From positions 1,550,001 to 1,614,000 of the forward strand of contig NC_017045.1 in assembly GCF_000252855.1 (NCBI RefSeq): a DNA stretch of 64,000 nt. Direction: 5' to 3'. Shown one piece after another: positions 8,918-17,551 of this stretch. This DNA is from Riemerella anatipestifer ATCC 11845 = DSM 15868. GTDB taxonomy: Bacteria > Bacteroidota > Bacteroidia > Flavobacteriales > Weeksellaceae. The notes under the pieces were generated by a model that saw nothing but the letters and a program-made list of their open reading frames with translations, had not been told where the DNA came from and searched no databases. The stretch's first letter is position 1; each line of letters opens with the position of its first letter. Made by a program: the position numbers and the translations under genes.

Positions 8918-9226
8918 TTAAATAAAATCACTTTTTATTATGCGAACGAATTCTTATAAATATTATACATAATCCGTTGTGTATTATAATTATTTAAATT
9001 AAAGTTTTAAAAAAATTACAATAAACAATCTAAGTGCAAGTTACAACTTGCTTTACAAGTTTTACAAAAAATATCAGAAAAATCAACTTTTAACTTATCA
9101 AAGAGGAAACACCTATTATGATACGATGTAATTATGCTAAATCACTCGATAGGTTTAAAACACGGATACTTGCCAAAATAACTTCCTTTTTAAAATACAC
9201 AACCGATTTAAATAATATATCTAAAT
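8918..9226. other. AT-rich gap without a recognised gene
   Basis: These 309 bases lie between the small membrane protein gene and the siderophore-interacting protein gene. They are very AT-rich, with short imperfect inverted repeats (for example around 9033-9050, AAGTTACAACTT) and no frame I would call. No convincing terminator is seen after the downstream end of the flavoprotein gene. Confidence 0.6.
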
Positions 9227-9955
9227 TTACAAACCTTGTTTTCCTTCCACCCAATATGGCTCAGTTTGTATTTGTGTTTTTTGGTTAATCCCTAGTTTGG
9301 TTAAAGTATTTCGTAAGTTGGCAATAGATTTTGCATTTCCAGTCAAATAAAAAGCAATATTTTCTTTATTTCCTTGATAATTATTTAAAAATTCTTTCGT
9401 TTTTTCAATAGCATATTGAGCCTTGTTGATAGTAGATTTTTTGCAAGTTTCTATTTCAAAATCCAATTCATCAGCGATATTCAAATTTTTATCATCCAGT
9501 TCAGCCAAACAATAGTAGTTCTCTGGTATTTCACGAGTAAGGCATTCCATTAAACCCAAAGAAGTTTCATCTCCAAAGATAAAATGAAAATCCACATCGG
9601 TACGAAGTGCGGTTTTACCTCCTGGTCCAATCAGTTTATAATTATCCCCAACTTTCAATTGCTCCACCCACTTACTACCAACTCCCTGGTTGTGAACATA
9701 AAATAACACCTCGCAAACCCCTTTTTCTTGATTAAAATACGAAGGTGTATAATGCCGAAATTGGGTATCGCTTACCCGAAATTCAATGATATTTCCTGCG
9801 GAAAAATGTTTTTTAATTTTAGACAAATCTCCTTCAAATCGTACTTTTTTAAAGGTTTTCGTCAACATTTCGGTATACGTTACTTGTACTGGATGATAAC
9901 TTCCACTAAAAAGTGCTTCAAAGGCATCTGCCATCCATTTCGGTGTCTTAGGCAT
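9227..9955 (-). CDS. Siderophore-interacting protein (FAD-dependent ferric-siderophore reductase family)
   Basis: A 242-residue protein of the SIP/ViuB flavoprotein family, which binds FAD and takes electrons from NAD(P)H to release iron from siderophores in the cytoplasm. The FAD-binding part resembles the family pattern (FRVSDTQFRHYTPSYF, the R-x-Y-(S/T)-like motif), then FYVHNQGVGSKWVEQLKVGD and GPGG in the dinucleotide region. The FGDETSLG run fits the NAD(P)H-side start of the C-terminal domain. The ATG at 9955 (MPKTPKW) is preferred to 9988, because a -7 element occupies 9986-9993. No siderophore receptor or synthesis gene is adjacent. It lies inside the segment bracketed by the two alkD 3'-end copies, which hints at acquisition. 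Confidence 0.85.
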   Translation of the reverse strand: MPKTPKWMADAFEALFSGSYHPVQVTYTEMLTKTFKKVRFEGDLSKIKKHFSAGNIIEFRVSDTQFRHYTPSYFNQEKGVCEVLFYVHNQGVGSKWVEQLKVGDNYKLIGPGGKTALRTDVDFHFIFGDETSLGLMECLTREIPENYYCLAELDDKNLNIADELDFEIETCKKSTINKAQYAIEKTKEFLNNYQGNKENIAFYLTGNAKSIANLRNTLTKLGINQKTQIQTEPYWVEGKQGL

Positions 9956-9985
9956 AATTTTATTTTTTTTAATTATTCTAAATAA

Positions 9986-9993
9986 CAAATGTA
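9986..9993 (-). promoter_or_regulatory. -7 element (TACATTTG) for the siderophore-interacting protein gene
   Basis: An exact TAnnTTTG match about 30 nt upstream of the ATG at 9955. It supports that start. Confidence 0.6.
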
Positions 9994-10256
9994 ATTAAAA
10001 TTTTTAAAATATGATTTTTCTGATAAAATTGTTTCTACCTTATTCTTGGCGTGAACAAGATGCTTGTATTAGAAGAGATAATTAAGGAGAATGCCATCAT
10101 GTAAAATAATACCGAATATTTTCTATACTAATGATTATCCATAGCCTTTACAATAACGCTATGAGTTTAAAAGTCCAAATTTTGATAGTTTTACAATCAT
10201 ATATACCTCTGTTTGTGCATTTAACACAATAAGCTAATTATTTAAAATAGATTCTA
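9994..10256. other. AT-rich gap, no gene seen
   Basis: Together with the promoter region upstream of 9955, this makes a 301-base gap between the siderophore-interacting protein gene and alkD. I find short frames only, no hairpin with a T-run, and nothing I recognise. It adjoins the right-hand alkD repeat copy, so it may hold the junction of an inserted segment. Confidence 0.5.
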
Positions 10257-10964
10257 TTAAATTTTTCCATTTAGAAAGTCTTGTCTTAGAGGTTCATCTA
10301 GTTTTTCTATGGCGTATCTTAGTGTGGTTCTAGGCATAGCGGTATAGTGCTGTTTGAGAAACTCTAATAATATTTCTTTATTTCTTTTGCCTAGTTCTCT
10401 CAACATCCAGCCATTAGCTTTGTGCATTAAATCGTGAGGATGATTAAGGTGTTTCAATATGAGTTTTTGAGGAAGCGTATATTGTTCTTTCCGTATGTAG
10501 TAAAGCATTGATACTACTGCAATTCTATTTTGCCATAGGTTTTTAGAATTGGCTAGACTATCCAAAAGAGATTCAGCATTGTTATCAAAACAATATCTAC
10601 CCAAAAGTTTATAGGCGGAAGTATCTACCAAATCCCAATTATTAACACCTTCAAGATTTGATAAATAAAAATCTACTAACTCTTTTCGTTTTGGAGGTGT
10701 TTTTTCAAATTTCAGGACGAGCATAAGCAGTGCTGTTAGCCTGTGTTCGTGTATTTCTGACTGTAGGAGTTGCTTAATTTCTTCTAAAGAAACTGTTTGC
10801 CAAAACGCTTTTGCAACTTGTCTTTGGTCTGGTACGGTAACACCAATAAACTGGTCTCCCTCGGCATATTCTCCTTTATTAGCTTTAAAATATTTAAGAC
10901 TAAATGTAGCTCTTTGCTCGTCGGATAAATCTTTGAGTGCTTGTTTAATTTCTAGTAAAATCAT
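10257..10964 (-). CDS. alkD: DNA alkylation repair protein (AlkD-like HEAT-repeat glycosylase)
   Basis: A 235-residue alpha-helical protein of the AlkD family, which removes bulky N3/N7-alkylated bases without base flipping. Seen: YFKANKGEYAEGDQFIGVTVPDQR near the N-terminus (the family's FGV-type start), LSNLEGVNNWDLVDTSAYKLLG (the conserved NNWDLVD motif with the Trp-Asp pair), and HDLMHKANGWMLRELGKR toward the C-terminus. The -7 element ends 4 nt before the ATG, so the transcript may be leaderless. A second, truncated copy of its last 126 bases lies at 8497-8622. Confidence 0.95.
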   Translation of the reverse strand: MILLEIKQALKDLSDEQRATFSLKYFKANKGEYAEGDQFIGVTVPDQRQVAKAFWQTVSLEEIKQLLQSEIHEHRLTALLMLVLKFEKTPPKRKELVDFYLSNLEGVNNWDLVDTSAYKLLGRYCFDNNAESLLDSLANSKNLWQNRIAVVSMLYYIRKEQYTLPQKLILKHLNHPHDLMHKANGWMLRELGKRNKEILLEFLKQHYTAMPRTTLRYAIEKLDEPLRQDFLNGKI

Positions 10965-10968
10965 TTTG

Positions 10969-10976
10969 CAAATGTA
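10969..10976 (-). promoter_or_regulatory. -7 element (TACATTTG) for alkD, 4 nt from the ATG
   Basis: An exact TAnnTTTG match. Only CAAA separates it from the start codon, which places the expected transcription start at or next to the ATG. Confidence 0.6.
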
Positions 10977-11013
10977 GTAGATTACGGCATAGAGTTACTT
11001 AAAAAATAATGAC

Positions 11014-11021
11014 TATATTTG
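11014..11021 (+). promoter_or_regulatory. -7 element (TATATTTG) for the Cys-rich protein / HMA receptor genes
   Basis: An exact TAnnTTTG match, 8 nt before the ATG at 11030. It lies inside the longer open frame that begins at 11009, so that earlier ATG is not the start. Confidence 0.6.
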
Positions 11022-11029
11022 TCCTGCTA

Positions 11030-11407
11030 ATGAGTCAAAAAGTCCGCATATTGTTTTTGCTACTGTGTTTGGGTATTTTTATTTTTCCTAAACAGGGTTC
11101 TTATGCGAATGTAGCAAAAACCCTGCACTGGCAAGTAGAAACTTCTAATTGCTGTGGAAAAGAACATACTAAAGAATGTTGTTCTACTCATTCTAAAGGA
11201 GAAAGCCAACACCAGAACCCTTGTGGTTCGGATTGTAGTAAGTGTCCTAATGTTTATTCATTTAATCAATTAGTTTATTCTTTAAGTATAAATCAATGGA
11301 GTGTATTATGCCATTTAAAATTTCATAAAAAGCCTAATACATATTATTTCAGATTTATTCCTACTAAACCTTTAGTAGAGATTTGGCAACCACCCAAGAT
11401 AGGTTAG
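11030..11407 (+). CDS. Exported Cys/His-rich small protein upstream of a metal-type TonB receptor
   Basis: A 125-residue protein. The start at 11030 gives a clean signal peptide (MSQKVRILFLLLCLGIF) with cleavage near residue 26. The mature part carries many Cys and His residues (NCCGKEH, ECCSTHSKGESQH, CGSDCSKC), compatible with metal binding. The C-terminus ends IWQPPKIG, a conserved ending I associate with small flavobacterial proteins encoded next to metal-related TonB receptors. The receptor gene follows after 104 bp on the same strand. Function is inferred only: a periplasmic or surface metal carrier or sensor paired with the receptor. No catalytic motif is visible. Confidence 0.75.
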   Translation: MSQKVRILFLLLCLGIFIFPKQGSYANVAKTLHWQVETSNCCGKEHTKECCSTHSKGESQHQNPCGSDCSKCPNVYSFNQLVYSLSINQWSVLCHLKFHKKPNTYYFRFIPTKPLVEIWQPPKIG

Positions 11408-11511
11408 TTTATAGATATTTTTTTAGGTGAGATAACCTAAGAATAGTAGTTAAATATCGTTTCGTCAAATGATGAAATGGCAATGTATCGTATAAATTAA
11501 ACCTAAAATCA

Positions 11512-13878
11512 ATGAAAAATAGATTAAAAGGAACAATGTTAATTGTTCTAATATTGGTGTTTGCAAACCATATAAAAGCACAAATTCAAAACCCTAAAAC
11601 AGAAACTGCTATAGTATTAGGTAACTGTGGTATGTGTAAGGCAACCATAGAAAAAGCAGCTAATGAGGAAAATGTAGTGGAAGCTGTTTGGGATAAAGAA
11701 AAGAAAATCCTTACTTATACTTATGATTCTCAAAAAACTTCAAAAGAAAAAATTCTCAAAAAAATCGCAGAAGTAGGATATGATAATGAGTTGTATAGAG
11801 CAGATGAGGATACTTATAAGAAGCTGCCCCAATGCTGTTTATACACTAGACGACTTTCTAATATCACACTAAAATCCGAGGAAGATTCCATTCAAAAAGA
11901 AGACCACCACCACGACCATCATCAAAAATCGAAGCAAATAGATGAGGTTGTGGTTACCAAAGTAGGAGAAGCCACATCACTAAATAAAAGAGAGGTAGGC
12001 TTAACTTTTAATATTTCTTCCAAAGAGCTACTAAAAGCCGCTTGCTGTAATCTCTCCGAAAGTTTTGAGACCAATGCAACAGTAGATGTAGCTTTTACCA
12101 ATGCTGTAACAGGAACAAAGCAACTCAGAATGCTAGGCTTGGAGCAAAAATACACTACTCTTACCAAAGAACTTTTACCAGAAATAAGAGGACTGGCAAC
12201 CGCTTATGGACTTAATTTTATTCCTGGTAGATGGATTGGTGGCATACAGCTTACCAAAGGAGGAAGTACCGTGGTTAGTGGCTACGAAGGTATTACGGGA
12301 CAAATTAACACAGAGTTAGTCAAGTTTAACCAAAATCCAAAAACAGAACTTAATTTCTTTGCTGATGAAAACGGGCGTACAGAGTTTAACCTCGTTAATA
12401 CCTCACTACTCTCTGAACATTGGAATCAGTCTATTTTAGTACACGCTAATGGAACTTTTCCAGAAATGGACAGAAATAAAGATGGATTTTTAGACCAACC
12501 TAAAGGTCATCAACTTAATGTAACTTACCTGTTGAACTATACTGATTTAGACCATACGGGTTGGGGCAATCATTTAGGTCTGAATGTAGTTAAAGATGAA
12601 AGAAAAGCAGGGCAGGTTGGTTATGATTGGAAGAAAACACAACATCAACAAAGTCTTTATGGCGTGGGTGTTGATATTTCTAGGTTCCAAATTTGGAATA
12701 AAACAGGTTATGTTTTTAAAGGAAAACCTTATCAAAGTTTGGGATTCATCAATCAGTTTACCTATCATCAGCAGGATAGCTTTTTCGGAGAGAGAACTTA
12801 TTTTGGAAAGCAACAATCTTTCTACTCCAATTTAATTTTTGAAAGTATTATTGGAAATTCCAATCATAAATATAAAGTGGGAGGGAGCTTTTTGTATGAT
12901 GCTTATGATGAAGATTATTTAGTTCAAAATTTTATAAGAACAGAACGAGTAGCAGGAACATTTGCAGAATATACACTCACAGGAGCAGCTTATACTTTGG
13001 TAGCTGGGTTGAGGTCTGATTTCCATAATTTGGCAGGAACGCAACTTTCTCCTAGATTGAATTTGAAGTATGATATTGATGATAAAACCATTGTAAGACT
13101 AAGTGCGGGGAGAGGATTTAGAACGGCTAATATTTTTGCGGAAAACCAAAACTTTTTCGCCTCTAATAGAACAATAGAAGTGCTAAATCCTAACGGTAAA
13201 ATTTATGGACTTTCTCCAGAAATTGCGTGGAACTATGGACTAAGTTTGCAGAAAGAGTTTAAACTTTTTAAGAGAAAAGCATTGTGGCTAACAGATGTTT
13301 TTCGCACCGATTTTCAAAGTCAGGTCATTGTAGATTTAGACTATTCTCCTCAAAAGATGCTTTTTTATAATTTAGAAGGCAAGTCTAGGGCATTGGCTTT
13401 CCAAACCCAGCTGGATTTTAGCCCAGCCAACAGATTAGATTTTAGGCTAGCTTATAAGTATTATGATGTATGGGCGGATTATCTAGGGGGAAGAAGATAT
13501 GTGCCATTTACCGCAAAGCATAGAGGTTTCATCAATATGGCATATTCTACTGTGAAAAACAGCAAACAGGCTTACTGGAATTTAGATGCAACTTTGCAGT
13601 GGATAGGCGCTCAAAGATTGCCTAATACTTACCAAAATCCAGAAGAATATCAAACGAAAGTGTTTACAAAGCCTTATGCTCTACTGAATGCTCAAATATC
13701 AAGATTTTTTAATCGTAATATTAGATTGTATTTAGGAGCAGAAAACTTAACTTCCTATACTCAAAAACGCCCAATTATAGATGCTAAAAATCCTTTTGGT
13801 AACTACTTTGACGGTGGGATGATTTATGCGCCCATTATGCCAGCTAACTTTTACACAGGTATAGATGTTAGTTTTTAA
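11512..13878 (+). CDS. TonB-dependent receptor with N-terminal heavy-metal-associated (HMA) domain
   Basis: A signal peptide (about 1-24) is followed by a periplasmic HMA-like domain (about 28-95) whose metal motif is GNCGMC, with Cys39 and Cys42. A His-rich linker (DHHHDHH) precedes the TonB box region (IDEVVVTK), the plug (about 145-265, with ACCNLSESF and GYEGITGQINTELV) and a 22-strand-type barrel ending TGIDVSF. The architecture indicates outer-membrane uptake of a transition metal such as copper or zinc, with the HMA domain replacing the usual CarboxypepD-like N-terminal domain. It is likely co-transcribed with the Cys-rich protein upstream, and a bidirectional terminator follows. The metal cannot be chosen from the sequence. 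Confidence 0.9.
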   Translation: MKNRLKGTMLIVLILVFANHIKAQIQNPKTETAIVLGNCGMCKATIEKAANEENVVEAVWDKEKKILTYTYDSQKTSKEKILKKIAEVGYDNELYRADEDTYKKLPQCCLYTRRLSNITLKSEEDSIQKEDHHHDHHQKSKQIDEVVVTKVGEATSLNKREVGLTFNISSKELLKAACCNLSESFETNATVDVAFTNAVTGTKQLRMLGLEQKYTTLTKELLPEIRGLATAYGLNFIPGRWIGGIQLTKGGSTVVSGYEGITGQINTELVKFNQNPKTELNFFADENGRTEFNLVNTSLLSEHWNQSILVHANGTFPEMDRNKDGFLDQPKGHQLNVTYLLNYTDLDHTGWGNHLGLNVVKDERKAGQVGYDWKKTQHQQSLYGVGVDISRFQIWNKTGYVFKGKPYQSLGFINQFTYHQQDSFFGERTYFGKQQSFYSNLIFESIIGNSNHKYKVGGSFLYDAYDEDYLVQNFIRTERVAGTFAEYTLTGAAYTLVAGLRSDFHNLAGTQLSPRLNLKYDIDDKTIVRLSAGRGFRTANIFAENQNFFASNRTIEVLNPNGKIYGLSPEIAWNYGLSLQKEFKLFKRKALWLTDVFRTDFQSQVIVDLDYSPQKMLFYNLEGKSRALAFQTQLDFSPANRLDFRLAYKYYDVWADYLGGRRYVPFTAKHRGFINMAYSTVKNSKQAYWNLDATLQWIGAQRLPNTYQNPEEYQTKVFTKPYALLNAQISRFFNRNIRLYLGAENLTSYTQKRPIIDAKNPFGNYFDGGMIYAPIMPANFYTGIDVSF

Positions 13879-13906
13879 GTGAAGTAGATAATATAACTCT
13901 TAAAAT

Positions 13907-13938
13907 AAAAAGCCGATACATTGTGTATCGGCTTTCTT
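13907..13938. terminator. Bidirectional terminator between two convergent TonB receptor genes
   Basis: A perfect 10-bp stem (AGCCGATACA / TGTATCGGCT, 13911-13933) with a 3-nt loop is flanked by A-run and T-run, so it works for both strands. Confidence 0.9.
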
Positions 13939-13961
13939 TGTTTTGAAATTGGAACTTTGTA

Positions 13962-16900
13962 TTAGAAAGTATATTTAAATCCTAATACAGCACTCCATGT
14001 AGTAAATCTGCTACTTGCAGGTCTGTATGGAGAAGAAACCAATTCGCTACCCTCTCTTTCCATTTGGAAGTTAGGATTAGGCGTTAGAGTTCTATCGGCA
14101 ACTCTTAAAATAGCGGCACCATAAGAACTTATGTTATAATCTTGAATCCCCCAATTAGAGTTAAGCATATTTCCAAAGTTGATTATATCACAAGTAATCT
14201 GGATTTTGTCTCCTCTTCTTACCATATTTGTAAATAAGTTTTGAGTAAGTCTTATATCAAAACGATTTAACCAAGGTAAAAGGAATTCGTTACGAGGTAA
14301 TATTTGACCTCTGTATTTTTCAAGACCATTATTTGCTATAAATTTATCAAATGCTTCTCTTTGCTGATCCGCAGTAAATACAACAGAACCACCTCTAGTA
14401 ATATCAGCAAATTTTAAATCTGCAGTATTCTTTGGGATATAGAGTAAATCATTAGACATACCATCTCCATTCACATCATTAGCGTAGTAGTAAGAGAATC
14501 TACCTTGATGACCACCTGTATAATAAACACCTAAAGTAGTTCCTTTTATAGTATAGCTAAGATTCGCAACCACTCTATGAGGAATAGCAAATGCAGATGT
14601 GCTTAAGAATTGCTGGTTAGGTGTATCTACCACGGGAGAGCCTCCCCAAGCGGAAGATGCACTAGAGCCTGAGTTAGAAGATACTTCTTTAGCATCTGAA
14701 TAAGTATAGAATACGGAACCGGATAGCCCGTTCCAAGGTCTTAAAGTAGCACCAATAGTAGCTGAGAGTGCGTAACCTTTAGTTCTTGTATTTGTTAATA
14801 CCGTAGCATCATTCCCTCCAATGGCACTATTGTATTGGTAAGATGCTCTATTAGGGTAAAATACTCTATCTACTCCAGCGTAGGTCATTTTGGCATCAGA
14901 TTCTTTTCTGTTAGCTCCAAACTGGAAAACTGCGTTCACATCTCTAGTATAGAGTAGGTCAGAAGATAGGGTTAAGTAAGTATTAGGTATCTTATAATCT
15001 ATACCCAAACTAGACCTCCATACTGATGGCATTTTGAAATTATCATCTACCAAAGAAAATGTACTTGGAACACCTGCTTTTGGACTGCTTATGAACACAT
15101 TTTCAGCCCCAACAGGAACGTTTTTTAAATGATAATAAATATCACCTGGTTGGAATCTTACATTTCCTATCCAACTGGCAACATCTGCGTAAGAACCAGG
15201 CTCTATAGTGTTTTGGAGTACTCCAGCATTGGTTGGCATATTGGTTAACCAAACAAAAGGAACTCGTCCTGTAAAGATACCTGTACCACCTCGGATAACC
15301 AAAGAACGGTCTCCGTTAACATCATAATTAAATCCAAAACGAGGAGAAAGCATCACTCTTGATTTTGGCCATCTACCAGAATTATAAGTTCTCTCATTTC
15401 CATTAACATCTAAAAGAGCGAGGCTGTTAATAGCTTCATTTGGTGTTAACTTATTAAGGTAAAGAGGGAGCTCTGCTCTTAAGCCTACAGTGAAGTTGAA
15501 TCTGTCGTTAAGTGTTATTTTATCTTGAATGTAAGCTGAAGCAAGTCCAAAATTAATTCTAGAATAGGTGTCTTGCCCTTGATAAGGATAAGTGAGCCCG
15601 AACATAATAGGAGCTACTTCCGCTGAAGTTCCTGTTTTTAAGAAATCTTCTACAGAAGCATATCTATAATACCCTGTACCCATTCTGGTATATGAGTTTC
15701 CGAATTTTTGAAGTTCAAAAGCAACCCCTCCTGTAACAGAGTGTTTTCCTGATGTATAAGTAAGGTTGTTTATGAATGAATAGTTGTTATTTACAACATC
15801 GTTTAAGTATGAGAACAGCTCAGTTCCAAAGCTGATGTAGTTACCTCCAGTAGGTGAGCCATCCCAAATATCCACGAATGGGAACAAAGATTTAGAAGGT
15901 GTTGTTCTTTTATCTTGAATATTAGAGTAAGTGAACAAAAATTTGTTTGATAATTTAGAGCTAAATGTAGAGTTAAGTTCTGCAGTTAAAGACTGAACTT
16001 TATTGTTGAATCCATAATTACCATTTTCAAAAGTCATTGCTCTATCGCTTACACGCCCCCAAGCCGATCTAGGTCTAGGTCCTGATGTAGCATTAGCTAT
16101 CTGCATAGAGTTCCCATCTAAAATATTATATCTAATGGCAAATTTATGCTTATCACTAATGTTCCAGTCTAATCTAATCAAAAGCTTGTCTCCAGTTTGC
16201 ATAGCTTCATTCGCGTAGCCTTGGTACCTGCCTGGGTCGTACCCCCATCTGTCAATTAAGTGATTTCTAACGGCAATAAGATCACTCTCTTTAACTCTAG
16301 AAATGTTGGAAACTGGGTCTGCTATACCATCTTGAGATGCTTTCCATAAATTTGCTCCCGATGCATTTGCTCCTGTAGAAACTTCCCTTTCCGCACTAAC
16401 GAAGAAGAATAACTTGTTCTTTACTATAGGACCTCCTATGGTAAGACCATTTGTCATTTTAGCGCCAGATAATCTATCTATATTTTCTCCATTTATTCTC
16501 CATCTGTTAAGCTCTTTTGCGTTATAATATCCGTATAAAGACCCTTGGAATTTGTTTGTCCCTGATTTTGTAACAGCGTTTATACCTGCCCCAGTAAATC
16601 CTGACTGTGTAACATCAAAAGGAGCAATGTTAACCGTAATTTCTTGAATAGCATCTAGTGAAATAGGTTGTGCATTGCCACCAGGTAAAGGGTTGCCACT
16701 AAGACCAAAACCATTATTAAAGTTAGCACCATCTATTTGTAGATTGTTATATCTAGAGTCTCTACCAGCAAAAGAAGTTCCATTAGATTGTGGAGTTAAT
16801 CTAGTAAATTCTGTGATACTACGAGAAGATTGCGGTAATTCTTGGATTTGCTTTAACCCTACATTAACACCCGCACCGGCTTTATTACCACTTCTTCCCT

Positions 16901-17267
16901 TGCCACCAGAAAGAACCACTTCTTGGATAGTTTTAGTTTTTTCCCCTAAAGTAGCATTTAAAACATAAGGTCTGTCAAGTTCAATGTAAACATCCTCGTA
17001 AACCATTGGCGTTTGTCCAGAATATTGTATTTCAACCTTGTAAGGTCCTCCCACTCGCATGTTAGGAAGGTTGAAACTTCCTGAGTTACTTGATTTAGCA
17101 GAATAGACGGTTCCCGAAGGGAGGTGTGTAGCCTTAATGCTAGCACTGGTAGATTTTTGCCCTGAAACAGTAGTTACAACTCCAGTCATACTTCCTGTAG
17201 TTACCTGAGCTTGCATCGTTCCATAACCACAAAATGCTATAGCAGCGATTAAAACGGTCTTTTTCAT
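13962..17267 (-). CDS. Oar-like TonB-dependent receptor with carboxypeptidase-regulatory-like domain
   Basis: A large outer-membrane receptor of the Oar type (about 1100 residues). The start at 17267 gives the signal peptide MKKTVLIAAIAFCGYGTMQAQ; ATGs at 17276 and 17288 are alternatives. Residues about 22-115 form a CarboxypepD-regulatory beta-sandwich (TGSMTGVVTTVSGQ, SGSFNLPNMRVGG). The TonB-plug region includes IQEVVLSGG and RDSRYNNLQIDGANFN, and the barrel ends WSAVLGFKYTF. In myxobacteria Oar proteins take part in protease or adhesin secretion, but flavobacterial members have unknown substrates. The promoter region shares 50 of 53 bases with that of the next receptor gene upstream. Confidence 0.92.
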   Translation of the reverse strand: MKKTVLIAAIAFCGYGTMQAQVTTGSMTGVVTTVSGQKSTSASIKATHLPSGTVYSAKSSNSGSFNLPNMRVGGPYKVEIQYSGQTPMVYEDVYIELDRPYVLNATLGEKTKTIQEVVLSGGKGRSGNKAGAGVNVGLKQIQELPQSSRSITEFTRLTPQSNGTSFAGRDSRYNNLQIDGANFNNGFGLSGNPLPGGNAQPISLDAIQEITVNIAPFDVTQSGFTGAGINAVTKSGTNKFQGSLYGYYNAKELNRWRINGENIDRLSGAKMTNGLTIGGPIVKNKLFFFVSAEREVSTGANASGANLWKASQDGIADPVSNISRVKESDLIAVRNHLIDRWGYDPGRYQGYANEAMQTGDKLLIRLDWNISDKHKFAIRYNILDGNSMQIANATSGPRPRSAWGRVSDRAMTFENGNYGFNNKVQSLTAELNSTFSSKLSNKFLFTYSNIQDKRTTPSKSLFPFVDIWDGSPTGGNYISFGTELFSYLNDVVNNNYSFINNLTYTSGKHSVTGGVAFELQKFGNSYTRMGTGYYRYASVEDFLKTGTSAEVAPIMFGLTYPYQGQDTYSRINFGLASAYIQDKITLNDRFNFTVGLRAELPLYLNKLTPNEAINSLALLDVNGNERTYNSGRWPKSRVMLSPRFGFNYDVNGDRSLVIRGGTGIFTGRVPFVWLTNMPTNAGVLQNTIEPGSYADVASWIGNVRFQPGDIYYHLKNVPVGAENVFISSPKAGVPSTFSLVDDNFKMPSVWRSSLGIDYKIPNTYLTLSSDLLYTRDVNAVFQFGANRKESDAKMTYAGVDRVFYPNRASYQYNSAIGGNDATVLTNTRTKGYALSATIGATLRPWNGLSGSVFYTYSDAKEVSSNSGSSASSAWGGSPVVDTPNQQFLSTSAFAIPHRVVANLSYTIKGTTLGVYYTGGHQGRFSYYYANDVNGDGMSNDLLYIPKNTADLKFADITRGGSVVFTADQQREAFDKFIANNGLEKYRGQILPRNEFLLPWLNRFDIRLTQNLFTNMVRRGDKIQITCDIINFGNMLNSNWGIQDYNISSYGAAILRVADRTLTPNPNFQMEREGSELVSSPYRPASSRFTTWSAVLGFKYTF

Positions 17268-17307
17268 TGACCCCATGTTTTTTACCATGACGAAATGTAT
17301 TTTAAAG

Positions 17308-17360
17308 TAAGTTTTTCGGTGGCAAATATCGTTAATTATACTTTAACTAATTTTAACTTT
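17308..17360 (-). promoter_or_regulatory. Promoter block shared with the neighbouring TonB receptor gene (copy A)
   Basis: 53 bases that match 20179-20231 at 50 positions. On the minus strand the block reads AAAGTTAAAATTAGTTAAA, a 10-base AT spacer, then AACGATATTTGCC. The GATATTTG is close to the -7 consensus TAnnTTTG, and the duplicated GTTAAA motif lies where a -33 element or activator site would sit. It is about 50 nt upstream of the start codon. Confidence 0.65.
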
Positions 17361-17496
17361 ATGTTAATTTTTAGTTTAAGTTGATTAAAAATGATTGTTG
17401 ATTTTTGTGTGGCTTATGAAGCTATTGAGTTGTTAAATAATGGTGTGTGTTAATCTACTAAAGATAATGTTTATTATATTCATTTTGTAGTAAATT

Positions 17497-17531
17497 AAAA
17501 AAGCCAATACAATTATGTATCGGCTTTTTAA
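17497..17531 (-). terminator. Terminator of the 868-aa TonB receptor gene
   Basis: A 9-10-bp stem (AAGCCAATAC / GTATCGGCTT, 17501-17526, one G-U pair in the minus-strand RNA) is flanked by A/T runs. Its core resembles the terminator at 13911-13933. Confidence 0.85.
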
Positions 17532-17551
17532 AATTTTAAATGATTACTTTC

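Noticed and set aside
8940-9000. Inverted repeat around ATTATACATAATCCGTTGTGTATTATAAT as an operator or terminator
   Set aside because: The arms pair over only about five bases in very AT-rich sequence, so it is not distinguishable from chance.
8732-10256. Insertion sequence or integrase in the segment between the alkD copies
   Set aside because: No transposase or recombinase frame and no terminal inverted repeats are visible there.
11009-11029. ATG at 11009 as start of the Cys-rich protein
   Set aside because: The -7 element lies inside this stretch, and the signal peptide begins cleanly at 11030.
16675-16968. Proline/leucine-rich plus-strand frame within the Oar-like receptor gene
   Set aside because: It is a shadow frame of the real minus-strand receptor gene, without start context or family features.
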